Shown here piece by piece: positions 1-14,400 of a DNA stretch of 64,000 bases. This stretch comes from Cunninghamia lanceolata. Lineage: Eukaryota > Streptophyta > Pinopsida > Cupressales > Cupressaceae. The first letter of the stretch is position 1. Each line of letters starts with the position of its first letter. The stretch covers positions 10,496,001 to 10,560,000 of the forward strand of contig BSBN01000354.1 in the NCBI GenBank assembly GCA_027924645.1, written 5' to 3'. The notes beneath the pieces were generated by a model. That model did no database searches and was not told the DNA's origin. It saw only the letters and a program-made list of their open reading frames with translations. The position numbers and the translations under genes are program-made.

Positions 1-3000
1 AGGTGACGTCATCTAACACATTTCAACATCTGGACCTGCCACGCCAACAACTGGCACTGTGTCTGCCATTCAGCATGATGATGTGATCATTGTACTGTCT
101 AGTCAACATGGTAAACCCTCAACTTTGACTGACCACATCTTGCTTGTACGAGCTTCGATCAAGGCGAAATGAGTGGCGTCAGAATCGTGGCGACGAGCTC
201 TTCAGCTTGGCATCATTTTTCTTGGATTTGAGACTAAATTTTTCACCTTTTTGAACACATGATTCACCTATTTGACTGAACCTTGGACTGCACATAACTT
301 CTGCATACAAACTCCTTTTGAGCCCATTCAAGTTGCGCCAAGATCATGCCAGCGACATCTTTGCAATGACGCTGATTCCGTCAGGTTCTGAGGTTGCAAA
401 ATTTTTAGGTCTTCTAGATGCATTTAGATCATTCCTTCCCACTCGGGGTTCAAACCACCCGACCCCCTTTTATAGGGATTCATTTCTATTATCATTCTTT
501 AAATAGAAAGGAAGCCAGTGTATGTAGCAAAGAAAGCCGCTTTGTATATTGGTGGAGAGTGAAAATAGCAAGGTTCGACCCCACAAACCAACATTTTAAC
601 AATCAAACCGTCACATGTGCCACATGACACCCAATCATTAGGCCACATGACATAACATCATTCATCCATCAGTGAGACGTGTCACACTGGATTGGTCCAC
701 ATCTTTAGACCTGTCATGTCATCTGCTGACTTAGATGTTGCAATCTGCCACGTGTCAGCCTTTGGACCTACCACGTCAACAACTGCCATTTTGTCTGCCA
801 TGTCAGTATGTTGATGTCATCATTGTATTGTCTAGTCAACTTGGTTAACCGTCAACTTTGACCAGCCATATCTTGCTCGTACGAGCTTCGATTGAGGAAA
901 AACGAGCAGTGTGAAAATCGTGGCGACGATCTGTTTGACTTGGCATTATTTTTTCTTGGATTTGAGACAATCAATTTTTTGCCTTTTTGAACACCTGATT
1001 CACCTATTTGACCAAACCTTTGACCGCACATAAGTTTTGTATACGAACTCCTTTTGAGCCTATTCAAGTCGCGTCAGGACCGTATCAGCGACCTCTTTCC
1101 AATATTCTTGATTACATCAGGTCGTGAGACTGCAAAATGTTTAGTTCTTTTGTATGCATCTGAATCATTATTTCCCACTAGTGGGTTCAAACCATCCAAC
1201 CCCCTTTTATGGGGATTCCTTTCTATTATCATTGTTTAAATAGAAAGGAGGCCCGTATATGTAAGAAAGAAAGCCGCTTGATATATTGGTGGAGAGTGAA
1301 AATAGAAAGAAGGAGGTCAGCGGCTCGACCCCCATAAACCAACCTTTTGACAATCAAACTGCCACATGTGCCACTTGGCACCCAATCATTGGCCCATGTG
1401 GCATTACCTCATTCTTCCATCAGTGACACGTGTCAGACTAGATTTGTCCACATCTTCAAAATTGCCACGTCATTTTCTGACTCAAATGCCACCATTTGCC
1501 ATGTGTCAAACTCTGGGCCTGCCACGTCAACAACTGCCAAAGTGTCTGCCATGTCAGCATGCTAATGTCATCATTGTACTGTCTAGTCAGCATGGTCAAC
1601 CCTCAAGTTTGACCAACCATATCTTGCTCGTATGAGCTCCGATTGCGGTGAAATGAAGGGTGTCGAAATCATGACGACGAGATCTTCGACTTGGCATCAT
1701 TTTTTCTTGGATTTCAGACAATCAAATTTTCACCTTTTTACCCCTGATTCGCCTGTTTGACTGAACCTTTGATTGTACATAACTTATGTATACGAACTCC
1801 TTTTGAGCCCGTTCAAGTTGCGTTAGGATCGCATCATCAACCTCTTTCCAATGATGTTGATTCCGTCATGTTCTCAGACTGCAAAATTTTTTGGTCTTTT
1901 GGATCCACCTAGATCATTCCTCCCCACTTGGTGTTCAAACCATCCGACCCTGTTTTATAGGGATTCGTTCTATTATCATTCTTTAAATATAAAGGAGGCC
2001 CGTATATGTAGCAAAGAAAGTGACTTGGTATATTGGTGGAGAGTGAAAATAGCGAGGAAGTCAGGCGTTCGACCCCTACAAACCAATCTTTTAACAATCA
2101 AACCACCACATGTGTCACGTGGTACCCAATCATTAGGCCACGTAGCATTACCTCATTCATCCATTAGTGCCACGTGTCACATTGGATTGGTCCACATCAT
2201 CAGACCTGCTACATCTACTAACTAAGATGCCGCCATCTGCCATGTGTCAACCTCTGGACCTACCACATCAACAACTGCCACTATGTCTGCCATGTTAGCA
2301 TATTGACGTCATCATTGTATTGTCTAGTTAGCATGGTCAACCCTCAACTTTGACCAGCCATATTTTGCTCGTACGAGCTCCGATCGAGACAAAACAAGCA
2401 ACATCGAAATTGTGGCGATGAGCTCTTTAACTTGGCATCATTTTTGCTTGGATTTGAGACAATCAAATTTTAACCTTTTTGAATGCATGATTCACCTGTT
2501 TGACCAAACCTTTGACTGCAACTAACTTCTGCATATGAACTCTTTTTGAGCCCATTCAAGTTGCGTCAGGATCGTGTTTGTGATCTATTTCTAATGATGC
2601 TGATTCCATCAGGTTCTAAGACTGCAAAACTTTTAGTTCTTCTGTATCCACCTGGATCATTCCTCCTCACTAGGGGTTCAAACCACCCGACCCCCTTGTA
2701 TAAGGATTCATTTCTATTATCATTCATTAAATAGAAAGGAGGCTCGTATATATAGCAAAGAATGCCGCTTGGTATATTGGTGGAGAGTCAGGGGTTCAAC
2801 CCCCACAAACCAACCTTTTAACAATGAAACCACTACATGTGCCACGTGGCACCTAATCATTGGGCCATGTGGCATTACCTCATTCATCCGTCAGTGACAC
2901 GTGTCACGTTAGATTGGTCCACATCTTCAAACCTGCCATGTCATATGTTGACTTAGATGGCGCCATCTGCCATGTGTCAAACTCTGGATCTGCCACGTCA

Positions 3001-6000
3001 ACAACTGCCACTGTGTCTGCCATGTCAGCATGCTGACGTCATCATTGTACTATCTAGTCGTCATGGTTAACCCTCAAATTTGACTAGCCATATCTTGCTC
3101 GTACAAGTTCTGATCGAGGCAAAACGAGTGGTGTCAGAATCGTGGCAACGAGATCTTCGACTTGGCATCATTTTTTCTTGGATTTGAGACAATTAATTTT
3201 TCACTTTTTCAAACACCTGATTCGCCTCTTTGACTGAACTTTTGACTGCACATAACTTCTGCATATGAACTCCTTTTGAGCCCATTCAAGTTTCGTTAGG
3301 ATTGTGTCAGTGACCTCTTTCCAATGATGCTGATTCCATCAGGTTTTCAGACGCCAAAATTTTTAGGTCTTCTAGATCCACCTAGATTATTCCTCCTCAC
3401 TAGGGGTTCAAACCACACGACCCTCTTTTATAGGGATTTGTTTCTATTATCATACTTTAAATACAAAGGAGGCTCATATATGTAGCAATGAAATCCACTT
3501 GGTATATTAGTGGAGAGTGAAAATAGGAAGTAGGAGGTTAAGGGTTTGACCCCCGCAAATAAACCTTTTAACAAGCAAATCGCCACATGTGCCACGTGGC
3601 ACCTAATCATTGGGCCACGTGGCATTCGCTCATTCATTTGTCAGTGACATGTGTCAGGCTAGATTGGTCCACATCTTCAGACCTGCCACGTCATCCATTG
3701 ACTCAGATGTCGCCATCTGCCATGTGTCAACCTCTGGACCTACCACATCAACAACTGCCACTGTGTCTACCATGTCAGCATGCTGATGTCATCATTGTAC
3801 TATATAGTTGACATGGTCAACCCTCAACTTTGACCAACCATATCTTGTTCGTACAAGCTCTGATCGAGGCGAAACGAGCGACGTCAAAATCATGGTGACG
3901 AGCTCTTCGACTTGGCATCATTTTTTCTTTGAATTGAGATGATCAAATATTCACCTTTTTGAACATCTGATTCACCTATTTGATCGAACCTTTGACTAGA
4001 CATAAGATCTACATACGAACTCCTTTTGAGCCCATCCAAGTTGCGTCAGGATCGTGTTAGCAACCTCTTTCCAATGATGCTGATTCCGTCAGGTTCTGAG
4101 ACTGCAACAATTTTAGTTCTTTTGTATCCATCTGGATCATTATTCCCCACTAGGGGTTGAAACCACTCGACCCCCTTTTATAGAGATTCATTTCTATTAT
4201 TATTCTTTAAATAGAAAGGAGGCCTGTATATGGAGCAAAGAAAGTCACTTGGTATATTGGTGGAGAGTCAAAATAGCAAGCAGGAGGTTAGGGGTTTGAT
4301 CCCCACAAACCAACCTTTTAACAATCAAACCGCCACATGTGCCACGTGGCACCCAATCATTGGGCCACGTGGCATTACCTCATTCTTCCATCAGTGACAC
4401 ATGTCACACTGGATTGGTCCACATCTTCCTCGTGTCAAACTTTGGACTCTCCACATCAACAGCTGCCACTGGTCTGTCATGTCAGCATATTGACATCATC
4501 ATTGTACTGTCTAGTCAGCATGGTCAACTCTCAACTTTGACTGGCCATATCTTGCTCGTATGAGCTTCGATCGAGGTGAAACAAGCAGCGTCGAAATCGT
4601 GATGATGAGCTCGTCGACTTGGTATCATTTTTTCTTAGATTTGAGACAATCAATTTTTCACTTTTTTGAATGCCTGATTCACCTATTTAATCGAACCTTT
4701 GATTACACATAACTTATGCATATGAATTGCTTTTGAGCCCATTCAAGTTGCGTAAGGATCATGTCAACAACCTCTTTCCAATGATGCTCATTTCGTCATG
4801 TTCTTAGACTGCAAAATTTTTCAGTCTTCTGGATCCACCTAGATCATTCCTCCCCATTGGGTTCAAACCACCCGACCCCCTTTTATAGGGATTCATTTCT
4901 ATTATCATTCTTTAAATAGAAAGTAGGCCTGTATATGTAGCAAAGAAACCTGCTTGGTATATTGGTGAAGTGGAAAATAGCAAGCAGGAGGTCAGGGGTT
5001 TGACCCCCAAAAACTAATCTTTTAACAATGAAACCGCCACATGTGACAAGTGGCACCTTATTCATCCATCAGTGACACGTGTCACGCTGGATTGATCCAC
5101 ATTATCAGACCTGCCATGTCATTTGCTGACTCAAATGCCGCCATCTGCCATGTGTCAACCTATGTACCTACCACGTCAAAAACTGCCACTGTGTCTACCA
5201 TGTCAGAATGCTAACGTCATCATTGTATTGTCTAGTCAGCATGGTCAGCCCTCAACTTTGACCGACCATATCTTGCTCGTACAAGCTCTGATCGAAGTGA
5301 AATGAGTGGCGTTGGAATTATGGCGACGAGCTCTTCAACTTTTCATCATTTTTTCTTGGATTCGAGACAATCAATTTTCCACCTTTTTGAAGGACTCATT
5401 CGTCTATTTGACCAAACATTTGACTGCACATAACCTCTGCATACGAACTCCTTTTGAGCTCGTTCAAGTTGCGTGAGGATCGTGTCAGCGACCTCTTTCC
5501 AATGATACTGATTCCGTCAGGTTCTGAAACTGTAAATTTTTAGTTCTTCTGTATCCACCTGTATCATTCCTCCCCACTGGGGGTTCAAACCACCCGACCC
5601 CCTTTTATATGGATTCGTTTCTATTATCATTCATTAAATACAAAGGAGTCCTGTATATGTAACAAAGAAAGCTTCTTGGTATATTGGTGGAGAGTAAAAA
5701 AGAAAGCAGGAGGTCAGGGCTTCGACTCCCATAAACCAACCTTTTAACAATCAAATTACCACAAGTGCTATGTGGCACCCAATCATTGGGCCATGTGGCA
5801 TTACCTCATTCGTCTGTCAGTGACACGTGTCATGTTGGATTGTCCACATCTTCAGACCTGCCATGCCATCTGCTGACTTAAATGCCGCCATCTGCCATGT
5901 TTCAAACTCTGGACCTACCATGTCAACAACTGCCACTATGTCTGCCATGTCACCATGTTGACGTCATCATTGTATTGTTTAGTCAGCATGGTCAACCCTC

Positions 6001-9000
6001 AACTTTGGCCGGCCATATCATGCTCGTACGAGCTTTGATCGAGATGAAACAAACGGCGTTAGAATCGTGGCAATGAGCTCTTCGACTTGGCAACATTTTT
6101 GCTTAGATTTGAGACAATCATTTTTTCACCTTTTTGAATGCCTGATTCACGTGTTTGATCGAACCTTTGCATAACTTCTACACACGAACTCCTTTTGAGT
6201 TCGTTCAAGTTGCATTAGGATCGTGTCAACAACATCTTTCCAATGATGCTGATTCTGTCAGGTTCTGAGACTATAAGATTTTTAGGTGTTCTAGATCCAC
6301 CTAAATCATTCCTCCCCACTAGGGGTTCAAACCACCCGACCCCCTTTTATAGGGATTTGTTTCTATTATAATTCTTTAAATAGAAAGGAGGCTATTATAT
6401 GTAGCAATGAAAGCCACTTGGTATATTGGTGGAGAGTGAAAATAGGAAGTAGGAGATAAGGGGTTTGACCCCCACAAACCAACCTTTTAACAAGAAAATC
6501 GCCACATGTGCCACGTGGCACCCAATCATTGGGCCACGTGGCATTCGCTCATTCGTTCGTCAGTGACACGTGTCACGTTGGATTAGTCCACATCTTCAGA
6601 CTTGCAATGTAATCTGTTGAGTCAGATGCTGCCATCTGCCACATGTCAATATCTCGACCTGCCACGCCAATAACTACCACTATGTCTACCATGTCAGCAT
6701 GATGATGTCATCATTGTACTGTCTAGTTAGCATGGTTAACCCTTAATTTTGACCGACCATATCTTGCTCGTACGAGCTCTGATTAAGGCGAAATGAGCGG
6801 CATCAGAATTGTGGCGATGAGCTCTTCGACTTGACAAAATTTTTGCTTGGATTTGAGAAAATAAATTTTTGACCTTTTTAAACGCATGATTCGCTTGTTT
6901 GACCGAACCTTTGACTTTACATAACTTCTGTATACGAATTCCTTTTGAACCCATTCAAGTTGCGTCAGGATCGTGTCAGTGACCTCTTTCCATTGATGTT
7001 GATTCTGTCAGGTTCTAAGACTGCAAATTTTTTAATTCTTCTTATCCTCCTGTATCATTCCTCCCCACTGGGGGTTCAAACCACCCGACCCTGTATAAGT
7101 AGCAAAGAAAGTCGCTTGGTATATTGGTGGAGAGTCAAAAAAGCAAGCTGGAGGTCAGGGGTTTGACCATGACAAACCAGTCTTTTAACAATCAAATCGC
7201 CACATGAGCCACATGGCATTAGCTCATTCGTTCGTCAATGACACGTATCGTGCTGGATTGGTCCACATCTTCCAACCTGCCACGTCATCTGCTGACTCAA
7301 ATGCCGCCATCTGACATGTGTCAAACTCTGGATCTACCACGTCAACAACTACCACTATGTCTGTCATATTAGCATACTGACCGCATCATTGTATTATCTA
7401 GTCAGCATGGTTAGCCCTCAACTTTAACCAACCATATCTTGCTTGTACGAGCTCTGATCGAGGCGAAACAAGCGGCTTCAGAATCGTGACGACAAGCTTT
7501 TCAACTTGGCATCATTTTTGCTTGGATTTGAGACAATCAATTTTTCACCTTTTCAAATTCCTGATTCACCTGTTTGACCAAACCTTTGACTGCACATAAC
7601 TTCTACATACGAACTCCTTTTGAGCTCATTCAATTTGCGTTAAGATCGTGTCAGCGACCTCTTTCCAATAATACCGATTCTGTCAGGTTCTCAAACTATA
7701 ATATTTTTAGGTCTTCTAGATCCACCTAAATCATTCCTCCCCACTGGAGGTTCAAACCACTTGACCCCCTTTTATAGGGATTTGTTTCTATTATCATTCT
7801 TTAAATAGAAAGGAGGCCTGTATATGTAGCAATGAAAGCCGCTTGGTATATTGGTGGAGAGTGAAAGTAGGAAGCAGGAGGTGAGGGGTTTGACCCCCAC
7901 AAACCAACCTTTTAACAAGAAAATTGCCACATGTGCCAAGTGGCACCCAATCATTGGGCCACGTGGCATTCACTCATTCGTCCGTCAGTGACACGTGTCA
8001 TGCTAGATTGTTCCACATCTTTAGACCTGCCACATCATTTGTTGAGTCAGATGCCGCGATCTACCACATGTCAACATCTGGACTTGCCACACCAACAACT
8101 ACCACTGTGTCTGCCATGTCAGCATAATGACATCATCATTATACTATCTAGTTAGCATGGTCAACCCTCAACTTTGATGGGCCATATCTTGCTCGTACGA
8201 GCTGCAATCAAGGCAAAATGAGTGGCATCAGAATCATGGTGACGAGCTCTTCAACTTGACATCATTTTGAACACATGATTCACCTATCTAACTAAACCTT
8301 TGATTGCATATAACTTCTGCATACGAACTCTTTTTGAGCCCATTCATATTGCATTAGGATCATGACATTGACCTCTTTCCAGTGATGATGATTCTATTAG
8401 GTTCTAAGACTGCAAAATGTTTAGGTCTTCTGGATCCATTTAGATCATTCCTTCCCACTAGGGGTTCAAACCACTCGACCCCCTTTTATAGGAATTCATT
8501 TCTATTATCATTCTTTAAATAGAAAGGAAGCCCGTATATGTAGCAAAGAAAGCCATTTAGTATATTGGTGGAGAGTGAAAATAGCAAGGTTTGACCCCAC
8601 AAACTAACCTTTTAACAATCAAACTACCACATGTGCCACGTGGCATCCAATCATTAGGCACATGGTATTACCTTATTTGTCCGTGAGTGACACGTGTCAC
8701 AGTAGATTGGTCTACATCTTCAAACTTGCCACGTCATCTGCTGACTTAGATGCTACCATCTGCCATGTATCAACCTCTAGACCTACCACGTCAACAACTG
8801 CCACTGTGTCTACCATGTCAGCATGTTGATGTCATCCTTGTATTGTCTAGTCGATATGGTCAACCCTCAAATATGACCAGCCATATCTTGCTCGTATGAG
8901 CTCTGATCGAGGCGAAATGAGTGGCGTCAAAATCATGGCGACGAACTCTTTGACTTGGCATCATTTTTGCTTGGATTTGAGATAATCAAATTTTCACCTT

Positions 9001-11343
9001 TTTGAACACCTGATTCACCTGTTTGACTGAACCTTTGACTGCACATAACTTCTGCATACTAACTCCTTTTGAGCCCATTAAAGTTGCATCAGGATTGTGT
9101 CAATGACCTCTTTCCAATGATGCTGATTCCGTCAGGTTCTGAGACTACAAAATTTTTAGTTCTTCTGTATCCATTTGGATCATTATTGCCCACTGGGGTT
9201 TCAAATCACCCGACCTCCTTTTTTAGGGATTCGTTTCTATTATAATTCATTAAATAGAAAGGAGGCCTATATATTGGTGGAGAGTGAAAATAGTAAGCAG
9301 GAGGTTAGATGTTTGACCCACACAAACCAACCTTTTAACAATCAAATCGCCACATGTGCCTAGTGGCATCCAATCATTGTGCCACGTGGCATTATCTGAT
9401 TCTTCCGTCAGTGACACGTGTCACGCTGCATTGGTCCACATCTTTAGAACTGCCACATCTTCTGTTGACTCAGATGTCGCCATCTGCCACGTGTCAAACT
9501 CTGGACTTGCCACGTCAACAAATGCCACTATGTCTGCCATGTCCGCATGCTGACGTCATCATTGTACTATCTAGTCAGCATGGTCAACCCTCAACTTTAA
9601 CCGGCCATATCTTGCTCATATGAGCTTCGATCGAGGCGAAACGAGAGCCATCAAAATTGTGATGATGAGCTTTTCAACTTGGCATCATTTTTTCTTGGAT
9701 TTAAGACAATCAATTTTTCTCCATTTTGAATGTCTGATTCACCTATTTGACCAAACCTTTGACTACACATAACTTCTTCATACGAACTCCTTTTGAACCC
9801 ATTCAAATTGCATCAGGATTGTGTCAACGACTTCTTTCCAATGATGTTGATTCCGTCAAGTTCTAAGAATACAAAATTTTTAGTTCTTCTGTATCCATCT
9901 AGATCATTATTCTCCACTGGGGGTTCAAACCACCCGACCCCCTTTTATAGAGATTCGTTTCTATTATCATTCTTTAAATAGAAAGGAGGCTTGCATATGT
10001 AGCAAAGAAAGTCGCTTGGTATATTAATGGAGAGTGAAAATAGCAAGCAGGAGGTTAGGGGTTCGACCCCCACAAAACAACCTTTTAACAATCAAACCGC
10101 CACATGTGCCTCTTGGCACCCAATCATTGGGCCACGTGGCATTACCTCATTTATCCGTCAGTGACACGTGTCACGCTGGATTGGTCCACATCTTTAGAGA
10201 TGCCATGTCATCTGCTAACTCAAATGTCGCCATCTGCCATGTGTCAACCTCTGGACCCGCCATGTCAACAACTGCCACTATGTCTACCATGTTATCATGC
10301 TGATGTCATCATTGTATTGTCTAGTTAGCATAGTCAACCCTTAATTTTGACCGGCCATATCTTGCTCGTACGAGCTCCGATCGATGCAAAACGAGTAGCG
10401 TCGGAATCATGGCGACAAGCTCTTCGACTTTGCATCATTTTTGTTTGCATTTGAGACAATCAATTTTTCACCTTTTTGAACACATGATTCCCCTGTTTGA
10501 CCAAACCTTTGACTGCACATAGCTTCTGTATACGAACTTCTTTTGAGCTTGTTCAGATTGTATCAGGATCATGTCAGCAACCTCTTTCCAATGATGTTGA
10601 TTCCGTCAGGTTGTAAGACTATAATCTTTTTAGTACTTCTATATCCACCTGAATCATTCCTCCCCACTGGGGGTTCAAACCACTCGACCCCCTTTATAGG
10701 GATTCATTTCTATTATAATTCATTAAATAGAAAGGAGGCCCGTATATGTAGCAAAGAAAGCCACTTGGTATATTGGTGGAGAGTGAATAAAGCAAGCAAG
10801 AAGTTAGGGGTTCGACCCCCTCAAACTCTGGTTCTACCACATCATAAACTACCACTATGTTTGCTATGTCAGCATGTTGACGTCATCATTGTACTATTTA
10901 GTTGGCATGGTCAACCCTCAACTTTGACCAGGCATATCTTTCTCGCTTGAGCTCTGATCGAAGCGAAATGGTCGGCGTCATAATCTTGGCGACGAGCTCT
11001 TCAACTTGGCATCATTTTTGCTTGGATTTGAGACAATCAATTTTTCACCTTTTCGAACACATGATTCGCTTGTTTGACTGAACCTTTGACTGCACATAAC
11101 TTCTACATATGAACTCCTTTTGAGCCTGTTCAAGTTGCGTTAGGATCGTGTCAGCAACCTCTTTCCAATGATGCTAATTCCGTCAGGTTCTAGGACTGGG
11201 AGATTTTTAGGTCTTCTGGATCCACCTAGATCATTCCTCCCCACTGTGGGTTCAAACCACCCGACCCCCTTTTATAGTGATTTATTTCTATTATTATTCA
11301 TTAAATAGAAAGGAGGCCCGTATATGTAGCAATGAAAGCCGCT

Positions 11344-11413
11344 TGGTATATAGGTGGAGAGTGAAAATAAGAAGCAGGAGGTCAGGGGTTCGACCCCCAC
11401 AAACCAACCTTTT
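11344..11413 (+). promoter_or_regulatory. tRNA-like Pol III module, best-preserved example
   Basis: The A-box match TGGTATATAGG (11344-11354) fits TRGYNNANNNG. The B-box match GGTTCGACCCC (11387-11397) fits GGTTCGANNCC. The two start 43 bp apart, the spacing expected in a tRNA gene, and a T4 tract follows at 11410-11413. AGGTC before the B box resembles a tRNA variable loop, and the GGGG/CCCC arms form a T-arm-like hairpin. The flanking bases do not form an acceptor stem, so this is a tRNA-derived promoter, not a tRNA. Transcription is inferred, not shown. Confidence 0.6.
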
Positions 11414-14400
11414 AATAAGTAAATCGCTACATGTGCCGTGTGGCACCAAATCATTGGGCCACGTGATGTTCGCTCATTCGTTCGTCAGTGACACGGGTCA
11501 CGATGGATTGGTCCACATCTTCAGTCCTACCACGTCATTTGTTGAGTCAAATGCCGGCATCTACCACATGTCAACATCTAGACCTGCCATGCCAATAACT
11601 GCCACTGTGTCTGCCATTTCAGCATGATGACATCATCATTGTACTATCTAGTCAGCATGGTCAACCCTCAACTTTGACCGGCCATATCTTGCTCGTACAA
11701 GCTCCGATCAAGGCGAAACGAGCAGCGTCGAAATCGTGGTGACAAGCTCTTCAACTTGGCATCATTTTTACTTGGATTTGAGACAATAATTTTTTCACCT
11801 TTTTGAATGCATGATTCACCTGTTTGACTGAACCTTTGACTACACATAACTTCTGCATATGAACTCCTTTTGATCCCATTCAAGTTGCATCAGGATCATG
11901 CCAGCCACCTCTTTCTAATGACTCTGATTCCCTTAGGTTCTGAGACTGCAAAAGTTTTAATTCTTCTTGATCCATTTAAATCATTCCTTCCCACTAGGCA
12001 TTCAAACCACCTGACCCCCTTTTATAGGGATTCGTTTCTATTATCATTTTTTAAATAGAAAGGATGCCCGTATATGTAGCAAAGAAAGCCACTTAGTATA
12101 TTGGTGGAGAGTGAAAATAGCAAGGTTTGACCCCACAAACCAACCTTTCAACAATCAAACCGCCACATGTGCCACATGGCACCCAATCATTAGGCCACAT
12201 GGCATTACCTCATTCGTCCGATAGTGACACGTGTCACGCTGGATTGGTCCACATCTTCAGACCTGCCACGTCATCTGGTGACTCAGATGACGCCATCTAC
12301 CATGTGTCAACCTCTGGATCTACCACGTCAACAACTACCACTGTGTCTGCCATTTCAGCATGCTGATGTCATCATTGTACTGTCTAGTTGACATGGTCAA
12401 CCCTCACTTTTACCGGCCATATCTTGCTCGTATGAGCTCCGATTGAGGCGAAGTGAGCGGCGTCGAAATCGTGGCGACAAGCTCTTCGACTTAGCATCAT
12501 TTTTTCTTGGATTTGAGACAATCAAATTTTCACCTTTCTTAATACCTGATTCACCTATTTGACCAAATCTTTGACTGCACATAACTTCTACATACGGACT
12601 CCTTTTGAGCCCTTTCAAGTTGCGTCAGGATCGTGTCAACGACCTCTTTCCAATGATATTGATTCCGTCAGGTTCTCAGACTACAAAATCTTTAGTTTGT
12701 CTGTATCCATCTGCATCATTATTCCCCACTAGAGGTTCAAACCACCTTACACCTTTTTATAGGGATTCATTTCTATTATCATTCATTAAATAGAAAGGAG
12801 GCTCCTATATGTAGCAAACAAAGCCACATGGTATATTGGTGGAGAGTGAAAAAATAAATCAGAAGGTCATTGGTTCGACCCCCACAAACCAACCTTTTAA
12901 CAATCAAAGCCACCACATGTGCCACGTGGCACCCAATCATTGGGCCACGTGGCATTACCTCATTCGTTTGTCAATGACATGTGTCACGCTAGACTGGTCC
13001 ACATCTTCAAGCCTGCCATGTCATCTGTTGAGTCAGATGCCGCCATCTGCCACCTGTCAAACTCTGGATCTGTCTCATCAAGAACTCCCACTGTGTCTGC
13101 CATGTTAGCATGCTGACATCATCATTGTACTATCTAGTCGGCATGGTAAACCCTCATCTTTGACCAGCCATATCTTGCTCGTACGACCTCTGATCGAGGC
13201 AAAATGAGCGATGTCATAATTATGGTGACGAGCTCTTCGACTTGGCATCATTTTTTCTTGGATTTGAGACAATCAAATTTTAACCTTTTTGAACGCCTGA
13301 TTCTCCTATTTGACCAAACCTTTGACTGCACATAACTTCTGCATACGAACTCCTTTTGAGCCCATTCAAGTTATGTTAGGATCGTCTTAATGACCTCTTT
13401 CCAATGATGCTGATTTCGTTAGGTTTTGAGACTACAAGATTTTTAGGTCTTCTGGATCAACCTAGATCATTCCTTCCCACTAGGGGGTTCAAACCACCCG
13501 ACCCCCTTTTATAGGAATTTGTTTCTATTATCATTCTTTAAATAGAAAGGAGGCCCGTATATGTAGCAATGAAAGCCTCTTGGTATATTGGTGGAGAATG
13601 AAAATAGGAAGTAGAAGGTCAAGGGTTCGACCCCTCCAAAGCAACCTTTTAGCAAACAAATCGTCACATGTGCCACGTGGCACCTAATCATTGGGCCACC
13701 TGCCATTCGCCCATTCGTCCGTCAGTGACACGTGTCACGTTGGATTGGTACACTATGTCTATCATGTCAACATGATGACATCACCATTTTAGTGTCTAGT
13801 CAGCATGGTCAACCCTCAACTTGGACCGGCCATATCTTGCTCGTACGAGCTCCGATCAAGGCGAAACGAGCGGCATCGGAATTGTGGCGATGACCTCTTC
13901 AACTTGGCATTATTTTTGCTTGGATTCGAGAAAATAAAATTTTCACCTTTTTGAATGCATGACTCACTTATTTTACCGAACCTTTGATTGCACATAACTT
14001 CTACATACGAACTCCTTTTGAGCCCATTCAAGTTGCGTCAGGATCGTGCCAGCGACCTCTTTGCAATGACGCTGATTCCTTCAAGTTCTGAGAGTGCAAA
14101 ATTTTTAGGTCTTCTGGATCCATTTAAATCATTCCTTTCCACTGGGGGTTCAAACCACCCAACCCCCTTTTATAGGGATTCATTTCTATTATCATTCTTT
14201 AAATAGAAAGGAAGACTGTATATTTAGCAAAGAAAGCCGCTTGGTATATTGGTGGAGAGTGAAAATAGCAAGGTTCGAGCCCACAAACTAACCTTTTAAC
14301 AATCAAACCGGCACATGTGCCACATGGTACCCAATCATTAGGCCACATGGCATTACCTCATTCATCCATCAGTGACACGTGTCATGCTGGATTGGTCCAC

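Noticed and set aside
1366..1635. Recurrent plus-strand 60-120 codon frames in many satellite monomers (for example beginning MCHVAPNHWATWH)
   Set aside because: They recur only because the DNA repeats. Starts, ends and frames differ between monomers, stops appear freely, and composition follows the palindromic DNA rather than any protein family.
11344..11413. A genuine tRNA gene in the satellite
   Set aside because: A and B boxes and spacing fit, but the 7-bp acceptor arms do not pair and no anticodon stem is evident, so only a tRNA-like promoter is claimed.
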